A stretch of 64,000 bases of DNA from Dryas octopetala (lineage: Eukaryota; Streptophyta; Magnoliopsida; Rosales; Rosaceae). The notes below the pieces were generated by a model. It had not been told where the DNA came from and ran no database searches. It saw only the letters and a list, made by a program, of their open reading frames with translations. The translations under genes and the position numbers were made by a program. This document shows positions 22,351 through 35,360 of this stretch, piece by piece. Within the stretch, counting starts at the first letter, position 1; each line of letters starts with the position of its first letter. Where the stretch lies: positions 12,647,249-12,711,248 of the forward strand of contig OY992832.1 of NCBI GenBank assembly GCA_963921425.1, given 5' to 3'.

Positions 22351-23319
22351 GTTTTGCGGGTTGATCGAGTGGGAAAACGGGTCAATTTGGAGACCCGAAA
22401 TCCGAGCTGAGCTGAAATGGTGGAGGTGGACTGGTCTCTCGGACTGTGTCTTTTAGCTACTGCTTTCAGGGTGGATAAAGTGGACGACAGCAGTCTAACT
22501 TTACTTTTTCGGCTCTACTCGTTTGACCCCGGTCCGGGTTGTTACGCGGGTTAAATTCGATCCGGATCGTTTAGTTCAAGGCCCATCATTGAAAACGGTG
22601 CCTTTTAAGAACAGTTAAACGGCGCGTTTTATGATTCGTAGCTCGTGAGGGTTTGGGGTTTATATCTGAATATCTGATTATACTTTATAGCATCTCACAC
22701 ACTCTCTCTCTGAAATCAAATCCCATTCGTTCAATGGACCATGAATGATTTCATTTTGATTTGGGTTTGGCTTCAATGAATTGATTCCTACAAGCTCCAG
22801 CAAGAGACTCTGTATATATAACTCTATTCAAGGTATTCTTTTTTTCTCTTCTGACCATTTTACTATACAGACGCGTATACATATGTTATTATGTATTTCG
22901 ATTTCTTTGTGTTTGGTTGCTGAGAAAATGTTAATACAGAAAAGTTTATGAATTTCTCATTTCACACATTTGTGTAAGTGGTATGTGTTTTTGTGCTTGT
23001 AGATATAGATGTACGTGCTTTCTATGTCGGATGAACTGCGGTTCAATTTATATGTGTATGTGTGTTTGCTCTTGTTTGGTCTTGGGAAAATGGAACTATT
23101 GGTTGCGACTCATATGAACGTAAATTCAATTTAATTTCTTTAACAGAGTTGGGATTTGGGTTTTTTTTTTCTCTTTCAATGTATATGTTGAAGTTGATTG
23201 ATTAAGGAATTACTTTAGTGTATTATGGATGATGCTTAATAGGTTTGTTTATGGTTTTAGGGTATTTTGAACCTGTGGTATAGCAAAGTAGGTCACTTCC
23301 TGGGCAAAATACTGGAGCT
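22351..23319. promoter_or_regulatory. Divergent promoter region of the SPARK and GCD1-like genes
   Basis: 969 bp separate two head-to-head start codons. On the GCD1 side a 5' UTR intron is likely: donor caag|gtattc at 22833 and acceptor ggttttag|gg at 23260, followed by 59 nt of leader. A CT-repeat lies near 22700. The GC-rich part at 22500-22640 is where the two transcripts probably start. Confidence 0.55.
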
Positions 23320-25605
23320 ATGCAGCATCTGCACCGTGTTATATCCCGTCTTTCGTCAACTTCGCTTGGCACAAGCACGAGTACAGCAAAGTTTCTGAGA
23401 GAGAAAAGGAAACCCACTTTGGGAAACAAGGATGTGCTCTCGTTGAAGAGTGGTATTGAAGCTTGTCAGTTTATCACCTCCCAATTTTTTTCTTTCAGAT
23501 CTGGAGGTGATGGTGAAGATGATGGTAAAGATGAGTGGGATAAACCCCCGGCTGGAACATTTAGCAATGATGGATCAGATGATTTGGGGTGGGATACTTT
23601 ATCCTCATGGTCGACAGGATTGACCAAGGAGCATTTTGATGGGCAGGTGGCAGGCCGACGGACAAGTGGAGATGAGACACCTCAATCTTCAGTTATCTCT
23701 GGTTTGCAAGAGATTGAGGATAGAATAAAGGAATTGGAGGCAGAGAATCGGAAAAGTACGGTATTTGTAGATGGATGGGGAGATAGATTGAGAGAGATAG
23801 GTGTGCTGATGAAGCAAGTGCGCGAGCCTGGTGCAAGAGGGTCTTATCTCAAGGACTCAGAGAAGGCTGAGATGTACCAAAAGCACAAGGAAAACCCTGA
23901 GGTTTACACTGTTGAGCAGCTGGCTAAAGATTATAGGATTATGAGGCAGAGAGTGCATGCCATTCTTTGGCTGAAGGAGCTTGAAGAGGAAGAGGAGAAA
24001 AAGCTTGGTCGTCCTTTAGATGATTCTGTTGAGCTCCTGCTTGACACCTGTCCTGAGTAAGATATCAATTTGGTAGCATTACTCATTTAATTATATGAAA
24101 GGTTTCTGTAGTTGCAATGACCTTTGTAAATGATATCAATCATTCTATGCATACTTCATGCCTTCATGTTGATAGTATGCTTTCCTGATGTGTTAATTAC
24201 AGTTGCAATGATCTTTGTAAATGATATCAGTTCTGTTTTCTATATTGGCTTAGTGGTGCGTGGCTGATTTAATCACCGAATTGTATTTCTCATAGTGCCC
24301 AACTTCTTTTCTCTTTCAGATTTTTCAATTCTCATGACCGTGAATTCCATGTTGCATCCCTTTCTTACAAACCTGACTTCAAGGTTATGCCAGAGGGTTG
24401 GGACGGTACCACCAGAGATTTGGACGAAGTACACTATGAGATCTCCAAGAAGGAAGATGAAATGCTTTATCAAGAATTTGTTCAGAGGATGAACTTCAAC
24501 AAAAAGAAAGTAAGTTCCAGAATCCTGACTTTGCTATGAGAAAAGAAAGAGAAATCAAACATTTTTAGAAAACAAAAAAAGTGTAGTTCTGTGTTACAAA
24601 GGTTTTACTGTTACTTCTACTCATTATTATTAGCTTTTCTTGCTCTCTGTTCATATATCATCTTCAAGGATGAATCCTTGAAAATTATATTCTATTGTTG
24701 CCACCCTGCTTTTTTCTTTACCAAAGTGGCCTCTTCTAGGACCTCTACACAAATATTGAATGCAATTTACACTGCAGAAGAAAAACTGTTAGGCTATCCT
24801 TAAGTGGGTTTCTATATATTAGGTGAAAGATTAGGCGAGTCCTAATGGGTGATGTGAGATGACAGATTAGATGACTGGAGTTAAGTGCCATATTCAATTG
24901 GGTGTTTGCAGCTTTTGAATGTTTTCCCTATAGATTTGTCTGTGGTTCCGCTTTCTGATTCTTAGGATTTGAAATTTATTGGGTGGGATATTAGCTATCT
25001 GGTGATTATGGAGTGATTGATGGGGCAACAAGATGGTGTTTTTCCTAAAAGAAAAGGTTGAAAAAGATGGCAAGTAGTAAGGAGCATGGGAATTTTTTTT
25101 TTACTCGGGTTCCATCGACTCGCCAAAGGAAGAGGCTTACTGCTTGTCCTTCCATGCTCCAACGATTTAAAGGGAGAAGCACTTCCATTGAAAAATAAAA
25201 GACAGTTTCGTTTTCATTGAAGAATGATGATGACCAAGGTTTTGCATAGTGACTCAGCTTGTTCCTTTGTCTATGTTTTGCCATTGGGCTACAGATTGAC
25301 TATTCAGTTGTGTATTGAATTCCACTCATATTTTCTGTTAATGCTTTTTCTTTATCCCTTTAAATGATGGTTTCACTTGTGTGCAGATGAAGGGGGAGGT
25401 TTTTCACCACAAGTACAGTCGCCGTCGTTCTTCAGACGGGTGGAATTTTACAGTGGAGAAACTGGGACCCAGAGGAAAGCGTGGAGGTGGTGGCGGCTGG
25501 AAGTTTGTCAGCCAGCCGGATGGTTCCAGCCGACCACTGAATGAAATGGAGAAATTGTATGTGAAGCGAGAAACACCCCGCCGCCGACGCAAGATCCTTC
25601 CATGA
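23320..25605 (+). CDS. GCD1: Bot1p-domain mitochondrial protein, GAMETE CELL DEFECTIVE 1-like
   Basis: Predicted mitochondrial protein of 381 aa. Exons 23320-24056, 24320-24509 and 25387-25605; phases close. The N-terminus is Arg/Ser/Thr-rich with few acids (HLHRVISRLSSTS...), a good mitochondrial presequence, followed by an acidic, Gly-rich stretch. The central part (about 125-245) contains GWGDRLREIG, LKDSEKAEMYQKHKENPE, and TVEQLAKDYRIMRQRVHAIL with a helix-turn-helix feel. These are typical of the eukaryotic mitochondrial regulator (Bot1p/mS45-like) family, which associates with the mitochondrial ribosome. The end is basic and Gly-rich (KRGGGGGWKFV, then RRRRKILP). In Arabidopsis the likely orthologue is needed for female gametophyte and embryo. 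The symbol is given on recalled family similarity only. Confidence 0.8.
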
Positions 25606-26568
25606 TGACCAAATCTTTTGCTTTTGAGTTAATTTTGGTATTTATTGAGAACAATTGTATTTCCATATTTTTGTGTTGTATGCTTAGGTGGTGCCCTGGT
25701 GATAACATCATCATCATTTCCACCATTGCTCATCATGTACTTTTCTGTAAGCACCATTTTTGGCATTGTTTCTTTTGCTTAGAATTATGCTTCAGCTAAC
25801 GGCCTTCACCAACCTTTTTTCATTCCCAGTACAACTCATTCACTAATAATAACCACGGAACGATATTATGCTTAGATTGCATTTTTTTTAATTAGTATCC
25901 ATTAATGAGATGTTTGTCCAAAAAGAATAATTAACTGAGATTGATGGGTGATCACTTTTATTGTGACTTTATCAACTCCTCTCTGTCACTTTTTTTTTTT
26001 TTGTTTATTTTTTCCTTTTTAGGGTGTGGAGTGTGGAGTGGAGTTTCAATCACGAGTCCGTGACATGTAAAACGCTTTCTTGTAGGTCAAGAACTCAAGA
26101 TAAAGCTGGGAGCAGGTGATTTATCTGAAATTCGAAAGCTATACCCAGATCAAGATTTAGCTGGCTAACATAGACCAGCAGGACAAATGCTCTGTGACGT
26201 TTGTTATCAGTTATCACTATTGGTGCACAGTAATATTATTGTTATCATTATTTTTTCTTTTGCATTCGTCTGTATTTAAAATTAATATCTACAGCTCCAT
26301 CCCAACCATTAAAAGTTAAAACAATATATGGTAATGTTTTTCCGTCGACGTGAGTAGTGAATATTTTTGTATAAATATATATCAATAATGTTAGGAATTT
26401 TAAATTTATATTCCAAATATACATGTTAATATTTTATTTGTTATAAAATTAATAATCATTTAGGTGGGTCATATATAAATCAATAAAGTACTGACACATC
26501 ATTTAAGATCCAAAATTAGAATACAAATTTATAATCTCTAGCACTATTCAATATATATATATATATAC
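25606..26568. other. Intergenic, AT-rich
   Basis: The first 200 bp are probably 3' UTR of the GCD1-like gene. After that there are no recognisable genes, a T-run at 25990, and a (TA)n tract at about 26552-26567 that adjoins the MITE. Confidence 0.5.
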
Positions 26569-26987
26569 AAGAATGCTCCAAAACTAACTAATTAGTAAGT
26601 TAATATGAAGCTAACTACCCTGTTGGGCCCACCACATAATGTAATCTCAAAATTCGAACCGTCTATTTTTTAGGCTCTACTTCAAAGATCATCCTTGTGA
26701 AAAATCTCCAAAATCAAAAGTCATTTAGTCATTCAATTATCATTACAATCATTTCATGTTTTATTGAAAAACTTGTGTTCATCCATTTACATGAGCACAA
26801 TTAGCTTACTAATAGTTGATTAAACGATTTCCGATTTTGTTACTTTTTCTAAGGATGATCTTTGAATGAGAGCCTAAAAAATAAACGGTTCAGATCATGA
26901 AATTACATTGTGTACTTGTGTAGTAGACTCAAAATGATAGTTAGCGTTATATTATCTTTATTAACTGGTTAGTTCTAGAGTATTCCT
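26569..26987. mobile_element. Long-TIR MITE inserted in a TA microsatellite
   Basis: Arms of about 170 bp in inverted orientation. The left arm has ACTAACTAATTAGTAA, 'gctaactaccctgttggg', 'cgaaccgtctattttttagg', and 'ttcaaagatcatccttgtg'. The right arm has the complements of all four in reverse order up to about 26987. (TA)n lies on both sides, so the target duplication cannot be delimited. It shares the 'gatcatccttg' and 'cggttc..' motifs with the element at 16810-17187. Confidence 0.75.
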
Positions 26988-27543
26988 CTATATATATATA
27001 TACACACATATATTTAAGAAGAGTTTCTTCGGAGTAGCGTTTGTATGCCTGGATAGATTGAATGGTTCAAAATTTATATTCTACATGTTAAAAAAAAAAA
27101 AAAAGGGGGTGAATTCATTGAATCCAAAAGTTATATACTTGTCTACATCACATGTGTCGTATACTCGTATGTTAAATTTTTTTATATTTAAATAGGTAAT
27201 GAATATTCGTATGATACAACTATCAAAATCATGAGCATTGCCTAAGTTGTCTAACTTTTTTATTCTTTTGGTGACTGTTGTTGTTTTAGTAAAAAGAATG
27301 TAATGTTGGTTAAATTTCAATTTTATTTTAAATAACAGTTATTTTTGTATGATTTGGATTGAAAAAAAAAATAGAAAATAATATCTAGCATGAATTTGTT
27401 ATGGTTATTCTTGTATGTGAATTACAACTTGTTCAAGTCTAGCGGCATAGGATAACTATAAATAAACAAAAGTGCCGGGACAAAAAAAACACACAGGTGA
27501 CATAAAAAAAATTAGAAATCAAGTTAGGATGGGATAAAAATTA

Positions 27544-28149
27544 GAAAAAAATTTACAAACAAGACACATATTTTGATGGTTGTTTCATTTTAGGACATTA
27601 ATTTTGCTTTGTGTTAATAAAGGACACATACTTTCATTTTGTGTCAGTTAAGGATCATGTTTTTTTTTTCAGTTTTTATCTCAACTTTAGCCCGACGTTG
27701 GACCCATCAAAAATCCACCAAACTCAAAAAAATTATACTGGGTTTAAAGATATGCATCTTCTTTTTACAATCATATAAAGATCATTCAAATTGGATCTCT
27801 ACAACTCCAGATAATCAGCCCCAAAATAGAGTACCCGAAACTGTCCGATTTTCTAAATTTTTTCCCAAAGATCCGATTGAACAGTTTCGAGTTTATCTGG
27901 AGTTGTAGATGTCCAATTTGAGTGATCTTTATATGGTTGTAAAGAGGAGATACATAGCTTTAAACCAAATATAAGTTTGCTAAATTTGGTGGAGTTTTGA
28001 TGGGTCCAATGTTGGACCAAAGTTGAAATAAAAAATGGTCTTTAATTGACACAAAATAAAAGTACGTGTTCTTTATTAACATGAATCAAAATTAATGTCC
28101 TAAAATAAAACAACCATCAAATATATGTTATGTTTATAAATTTTTTCCC
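27544..28149. repeat. ~0.6-kb foldback palindrome
   Basis: Nearly the whole 606 bp is one imperfect inverted repeat with arms of about 265 bp and a loop of about 78 bp (27815-27892). The outer ends are 'gaaaaaaatttacaaac' and its complement at 28135-28149. Inner anchors are CTACAACTCCAGATAA (27799-27814) and its exact complement at 27893-27908. Intermediate anchors: 'ttgatggttg', 'aggacattaattttg', 'ggacccatcaaaa'. It contains no gene. It lies about 200 bp upstream of the TBC gene's start codon. Confidence 0.9.
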
Positions 28150-28355
28150 AAAATTTAAAATACATCATATTTCAAAGATAATATCTTTGTAAGGGAAAAA
28201 GTTGAAGACTTTTTTTCTTTTTCTTTTTTTTTTTTTTTTTTTTAATTATTTCCTCTATTTTTGTTGTGTTGCTGCCTTTCTTTTCTTCTCTAGATGTAGA
28301 GAGAAAATGACCAAAAGCACAGAAAAAGAAAAAGCATGCTCATTGTAGAGCAACC

Positions 28356-31300
28356 ATGAACAACAAGAGCAATCAAGGCTTTGACAGAGACAAGAATCAC
28401 TCAAAGAAAGAAAGTGCTATCTCAACCCTGGATTCAAGATTCAACCAAACCCTCAGAAATGTTCAAGGGTACCAATCCAGTTCCCAATACATTTTATTTT
28501 TATTTATTTCTCAATTCTTATGGGCATTTGCTTGTGATTTTCCTCAGATTTGAAAACCCATTCAGCAAAAGGTTCTGTCTTGTAATTTAACTATTGAACT
28601 GTTATAATTAGAATTCTAATTCATTGCATTTGGGAATCCAATTCTTGAATTCGTCCCAACACGTGTAGCTTTTGATTTGTCAAATTCTAAGAGTTGGTTG
28701 AGAAAATGAATATGGGTTTTGTTGACTTCGATGTGTTTGATAAAAATCAGCGAGAATGGTAGTGCAATTTGGAAGATCTGTGTGCTTAAATTGGATAAAA
28801 TCGTTAATGCTCTGTTCTTCTTGGTTGGTGGGAAAATGTGAGAAAACAGAAGCAATCAGACTAATTGAATTTAGAGTTAATATGTGATTCACAGTTTTGA
28901 TCTGTTTCTTGTGCTTAGTTTCTCAACTCTAAGCCTCCTGACAACATGACTCCTCTCCATTATTGCATTATATAATGCTCTATCTGATATCCTTAGTGTC
29001 TGTCTGGAGGCTTGGCAGCTTGTGATGAAAGCTCAGTGTTTGTGTCAATATTTCTGATAAAAATCTTAGCTATTTTTAGTTCAGGTCACAAAGTGAAGCA
29101 ACCCATAGCTCTTCTGGTAGCATATCATCAAATTCTTTAGACTTGGTTGCGTGCTTCAGTTACAAAATGTTGTTCTGTACAAATCAGATGTATTGTTTGC
29201 TTTACAATTCGGTCATCTATTTATATATGTTTGATTATATTTTTCTGATATTTAGGTTGCTCAAAGGTCGTAGTATTCCTGGTAAAGTATTACTCACTAG
29301 GAGAGCAGAAGTGCTAGATGATCCAAACTTGCAAAAACCCTCTCAAAAATTTGAAAAGAGCTTCTCCTTCAACGATGTTGAAACAAGTGATCACATGCAC
29401 AAGGCATTTGAGGTTTCTCCTTCTACCCTTTTTGTCTAATAAATTGAAGAAACATAACATCTGCTATAGTTAATTAACTGAGAATGTAACAAACGGTACT
29501 TTTACTTTAAAATAGGAAGAAGTTGAGAGCTCGGGCAAATCAATCAATAATGCAAATTTAAATAAGTCAAAATCATCAGCCTCTCATCTTGAGAATACCT
29601 TCAAAGGATCCCAAAAGTCCACTATGGGAGCTAGAGCTACTGATTCTGCCAGAGTTATGAAGTTCACAAAGGTTCTTTCAGGGACAACAGTCATATTAGG
29701 TACAATCATTTTCTCTTTACATTCCCTCCCCCCCCCCCCCCCCCCCCCTTCCCAAATTCCTTTCATTTACAATGACTTGTGACTTGTTAGAATGTGTTCT
29801 TTTTGTATTATGAGAAACAATAGAATTTTATTAATATGATTTAAGCACAGAGACAAACACAGGGAACAGGCTGTCTACTGAAAATACAATGTCTTATAGC
29901 ATCTCATCAATGTTGCAAAACATCTAAACTAAACAGAAACTTAAAAAACAACCACATGCCAATCCACATGAATAAAAAAGAAAGGTGTATCTCGAAATTC
30001 AGTGGAAATCAAAGCCCACAACATATTGTTGCTTGTATGATAAAGCATTTCATTCTGTTAGCCTAGATTATTCTTTTATTAAGTCTACTACCACTCCAAA
30101 TTTTGTTTTAGTGGTAATTGAGCTCTGGATCCTTCTTTTCCTTTCTTTTTTTAATTTTAATTTTTAATTGTTTGTGTAGAGAGGTTGCGTGAGCTGGCTT
30201 GGAGTGGCGTACCACCATATATGCGACCTGATATATGGAGGCTTCTATTGGTAAGCTTGATGCTTTGATACTTCTAGGAAGCAGGAAGCACTATGAAATT
30301 TTTTTTTTTATTTGTTATCAATTGTTGATCAAATATTTAACCATAATTATTTATCTTTTTTAGATGCCGGAAATGTAGATTTATTGCCCATATGGCTGTA
30401 TAGTACCCACTTTGTATGGCTTGCATATAGTAATAGGCTTGTGAAAGGCCCGAAGGCAAGTGCTTTTAAAAGCTCCTGAAAGTGGAATTCCCACAAAAGC
30501 CATTGGTTGGGCTGACCTTGTGAGAGGGAGCCTTAATGACATAGAAGCTGCAAGGTTGTCCTTGTGGTCCACTAGATTTTATTTACCTTGTGTTTTCTTT
30601 TGTATTCTATATTTTTGTTCATTACAACCTTCCATGTCTGCAGCTGGGTTTATGTGTCTAGTTTATTCAGTGGTGTCCAATGTTCAGCCGATGGTTTGAA
30701 CTTGAGATTTTATGCATGTGTTACTTCTTTCACTTTTCTGTTAACTTTTTTCTTTTGATATTTTGTTCTGTAATTGGAATGGAAGTTCTAAAGCATGTAT
30801 TGAAGATAGCATCATGTCTTAGAAAGGGGGTCATTTTATTTGCCCTTTTGATAACCTGGGTTTCCTTTATCTAGTAAGTGTTGTTGCTTGTTTGAAATTA
30901 AAATATGAACTGACAACAGGGATATGCACCATCTAATTCAGATAGAAGGGAGGGAGTTCTAAGAAGGAAGCGCCTTGAGTATCTTGACTGTGTTTCTCAG
31001 TACTATGACATTCCAGATACTGAGCGTTCAGATGATGAGATAAACATGCTTCGCCAGGTGTTTTAAATGTTATCCAATTGCCTATCTTAGTGCTAATACG
31101 TTATACCTGGTTCTGACAATTACCTTTATTATCCATGTTAGATCGCTGTTGATTGCCCAAGAACTGTGCCAGATGTCTCTTTTTTTCAGCAAGAACAAGT
31201 CCAGAAATCCTTGGAGCGCATCCTTTACACATGGTTAAATACTATATTGATCCTTATATTGTTGGTCATTGTTGAGTTTTTCATGACATCGAATATGTTC

Positions 31301-34300
31301 ATGAGAAATGGTTGCATTATGACCCCCCAATCTATGAAGTCCTTGATAATTCTCCAAAGGATTCCCCATATTGCTCTAATTTGATCTTTTTCTTATTTCT
31401 TTATTTATTTTTTATCTTCATCCCAATAATTAAGTTCCACGAAATTGAAGTTGCTTCAGTGCTGTACTGCTACTGATTGTGCTAAGTTTGCATATACTGG
31501 ACCGCTGATTCCTAAGAACAAGAGTGTAAAATCTGCTAGTGATTGAAAGGTGTATTGTTTATCTAGGAATTCCAGACCAATTGTCTTAGTTGTAGGGTTC
31601 AGTCGACGGGCTTTGGTTCATTAAACACTTGGGTTTTTATGTTGCAGTTACAGTATGAAACATAGATGATTTTATTTCTGCATTATTGTCCTGTTTAGTG
31701 CCAAAAACCAGCCCATGTCCATACCAATAATGCTTTAACATCTCTAGTTTTCAGAGGTTTTTTATTTCTAGTCAGACGTCAATGACAGTTTCTGTCTTTG
31801 TCCTATTGGTTTTACCAAAGTAGTTCTAGCTCTAAACTGTTTGGGATAGTAGTGTCAAGTTTATAGTGACTCGTTTCAGTTCATATGTGCATGTTCTCTA
31901 CACTCTTATCTTTTGGTAGGTTTGATCTTGGCATTGTACATTAAGAGGGCTGGATGGGGCATGATTCTCATACTGTAATTGTCACTTAACTGAACATATT
32001 TGTTACATCTGCACTGTTACGTAATCATTTGATCAGGATTGTTTAAAGGTTCTAGGTTAATTCTGTGGGCTTTTCATGGTAGATCTCTATGTAGATTATG
32101 TAGATGTGGACCATGCATAGATTATTAGTGAGTAGTGACAAAGCTCTTCTACTCCAATGACTATCCTCAACTATGTGAAACTGTTTTTTGGCCCTCTTCT
32201 TCCCATAATTGAGAAGTTCAGCCTATCAAATGCAGATAAACAATTCCTGGTACCTTGATAATGTGAATTGTTTCTATTTTATTTCTCCACAATTTTGGAT
32301 TGTTCTAGGGCATCAACGCACACTACATGCACTTTTCCTGTGCTCAAATTCATTATGCAATGAAATTTGTTTTTAGATAAATGTTTACTTTCCAAAGTAA
32401 AAAGATTATGCCAATATGTGCTATCATGATGAATTTTCTGAGCAGTTTTGGGATTCCAATATTTTAGTTTTCAAAAATTATTGATCTAGAATGGAGTATG
32501 GTTTTAAGATACCATAATTTTAAGTTTTTTTTTTTAACTATTTAATTCTTAATTTCTTATGATTATTAGTGAAGTCTTTTCAAGTTACTTCTCCTCATGT
32601 CTTTCAGGGCCATTCGACATCCTGCAAGTGGATATGTTCAGGGAATAAATGACCTTGTTACTCCCTTTCTAGTTGTTTTCTTGTCAGAATACTTGGACGG
32701 GAGTGTCGATAATTGGTCGATCAATGATCTGTCTCCTGATAAAATATCTAATATCGAGGCTGATTGCTATTGGTGCCTGTCAAAGTTACTTGATGGTATG
32801 CAAGACCATTACACATTTGCTCAACCGGGAATCCAGAGGCTTGTGTTTAAGCTAAAGGAATTGGTCAGGCGGATTGATGGTAACCCTCATTTTCTTGCAT
32901 TTAGTTTCTGCTTCTTGCACAGTTTTCCCTGCATGAATTGATACTTGCATATGTACTTATAAACTGCATTTGGTTAATTTTCTCTGCCATAATTTTGAAT
33001 ATGGCTCTTTGCTTTTCTTTATGTATATCTGGACTTATGGATAGCAACCAGTGGTGAATAATAGAGCCATGGCAACTGGCTCCACTGCCTGCAGTGGTAC
33101 TTTGAGAAGAGTTGATGGTTTGTACTACTGCGTGTAGGTTGCATATATAGTCAATTGAGATGAAATAAAGTCTGGATGTATGGAAGGCAGGAATCATCTA
33201 GAGATAGGTTTGGCATGGCATGGCTTCACATATGGAGGCTTTGGCTGGCTAAAGAGTGGAATGCTCTAAACATGTAGGAACAGTTCAAAAGAAGTTTAGT
33301 ATTTGTTGTATTAATTCAGCCACATTATACTAAATAATTAAAGCAGAGGGCTCTTCTTAGGCTAAATTTGGGGTTGGTCGCGATATGTTATAAAACTATG
33401 AAGAAGGTGATGTGCTTTGCATTTACAGTTTTTCCAAATCTCCATGTGATGCAATGAAATGTTGTTGCATATGTCTGTATCATGTTGTAGGTAGAGATTC
33501 TTTGTTTTAAATTTTAGTTTTGGAAAGGGTATTTTAGGGATGTTGGTTTTGCTGAAGGTAAGACCAACTTTTGCTTGTATACTCCACAGACTTGTATGTA
33601 ATATCTTTAGAAAATGACAATACCTCATGCTCTGGGATGTAAGAAACATGTCAAAGTTCCACTATCATCTTTCATGTGTATACTCATATTTTCTTCCCTA
33701 CTGCACTAGAACCTGTATCTAGACACGTGGAGGAGCAAGGGCTGGAATTTCTTCAATTTGCTTTCCGGTGGTTCAACTGTCTTTTAATACGCGAGGTTTG
33801 CTTTTAGAGATTCTTCTCTGTACTCTGCTGTAGTTTCCTGTATTTAATATATTCATGTACAGTGGACTAAGTGACCCCAACTGTAATCTTGTCCAGGACC
33901 TTGTGCCTTCATAATGTAATGCAAAGCTAATTGCAGTTATTTCTTTTTCCTCTTAGATTCCTTACCATCTTATTTCCCGCCTCTGGGATACGTATCTTGC
34001 TGAAGGAGATGCATTGCCAGATTTCCTTGTGTATATATTTGCCAGTTTTCTTTTGACGGTAAGATCAAAATTCCTTTCTTTGCAAGGATATAATTTACTT
34101 GGTTACATGCTTGGATTTTCTTTTTCAACTGAGTGGATGTCAATAACTTAAAAATGCACTATGATTTGATATTCAGTGGTCAGATGAGCTTAAGAAGCTT
34201 GATTTCCAAGAGTTGGTCATGTTTCTTCAACACCTTCCAACTAGTAACTGGACTCATCAAGAGCTGGAGATGGTGCTTTCAAGAGCTTTCATGTGGCACA

Positions 34301-34341
34301 GTATGTTCAACAGCTCTCCAAGACATTTGGCCAGCTGCTAA
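28356..34341 (+). CDS. TBC-domain Rab GTPase-activating protein (TBC1D22/Gyp1-like)
   Basis: Cytosolic protein of 459 aa that should stimulate GTP hydrolysis by a Rab GTPase in membrane traffic. Ten exons: 28356-28468, 29256-29412, 29516-29699, 30180-30250, 30920-31057, 31142-31233, 32608-32879, 33710-33795, 33957-34058, 34177-34341; every phase closes. The N-terminal 140 residues are polar and probably disordered. The TBC domain follows (about 155-420): LRELAWSGVPPYMRPDIW, the IxxDxxR arginine-finger motif as IAVDCPR (R228), the YxQG glutamine-finger motif as GYVQGINDL (Q263), then LLIREIPYHLISRLWDTYLA. Both catalytic fingers are present, so activity is expected. The protein ends LSRAFMWHSMFNSSPRHL-ASC, the usual end of this subfamily. 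Intron 6 is long (1.4 kb) and intron 3 carries a poly-C tract. Confidence 0.93.
29726..29748. repeat. Poly-C tract in intron 3 of the TBC gene
   Basis: A run of about 21-23 cytosines. The minus strand is poly-G and could form quadruplexes; length is likely polymorphic or mis-assembled. Confidence 0.85.
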
Positions 34342-35260
34342 AAAGGAATTTGTAATATCGTTATCTATCTTCAGCTTTGAATTTTGTTTTTTCTTTTAAT
34401 TATAATCTCTCACTTTGTTCTTGATGTGGTTTACTGCACATGTTTTCTGTTATGGTTGAGGCCATTGCCCATATCAGTTTCCTGTAAGGCTGTAATATTT
34501 GTATTCTTGAAGCATTTCTTTGTAGAATCGCCTTTGACCAATAGAGGAAAAAGAAAATTGACCTTGTATGGAATATTTTATTTCTTTCAATGGAGCTGAG
34601 GGAATTGGTAATCCAATATTTCATATAAATGTTATTAGATGTTGACCACAAAGCCCTTGTACGAGAATAACTTTCTTGTAACAAGATACTGACTTGACAT
34701 CACAAATATGAGAGGAAAGAGAGTTGAGACATTGAGATGTGGGACCCTCCCTCTTGTCATGTTTGTGATGTCACATGAAGTTCTTCTCGCCCTTGCACAA
34801 TCCTTGCCTGAGGAAAACATATTGTATATAGTTTGTGTACCACTACTCTCTCACATTCAAAATAGTCAAATAACTAGGTTTGTGAGAATGTGGTTGTATA
34901 CAACAGTTGTTTGTAAGAATTTCTTCTGCCTGAGTAACCAAAGGGTAAGAAGTTGATAGGTCCAAAGCTGATACCTTAGTATTTTTTTCTTTTCTTGAAA
35001 AAAATAATTGATGTCCTTTTAGCTAATTTTAATGGTCCAAATTGTAATTAAAATACTTGAAAGGTAGTTGGGATGAGAAGTTTATGGATGATAATAGAGT
35101 CAGTTTTTTTTTAAATAATTGAGCCTAGTGTAGTACTCGGCCAAATTTTTAATTATATATACTTCAAATAGCCCAACCCCAAACTCTTTATTTTTTATTT
35201 CTTCCTTCTTTCTTTTGGTCATTTGTTTTGTGTGTGTGGTTTTAGAAAGAAAAAGAGATT
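34342..35260. other. 3' flank of the TBC gene and intergenic
   Basis: The first few hundred bases probably include the TBC 3' UTR. A short hairpin lies at 34695-34773 (see findings). Otherwise AT-rich with no gene seen. Confidence 0.5.
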
Positions 35261-35261
35261 G

Positions 35262-35360
35262 CAGTTGTTGAGTAGCCTAGTTGGAAGGGCCGTAGAATTA
35301 TCTACAATGCACCCAAGTTTGATCCTCCTTCCCCCAAATTAAAAAAGAAAGAAAGAGAGA
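35262..35360 (+). mobile_element. tRNA-derived SINE with A-tail
   Basis: Head gagtagcctagttggaa (A box), about 30 bp later 'cccaagtttgatcctcc' (B box), then an A-rich tail. The body matches the minus-strand copy at 50226-50296 over about 65 bp (shared 'cgtagaattatc', 'acaatgca'). Confidence 0.75.
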
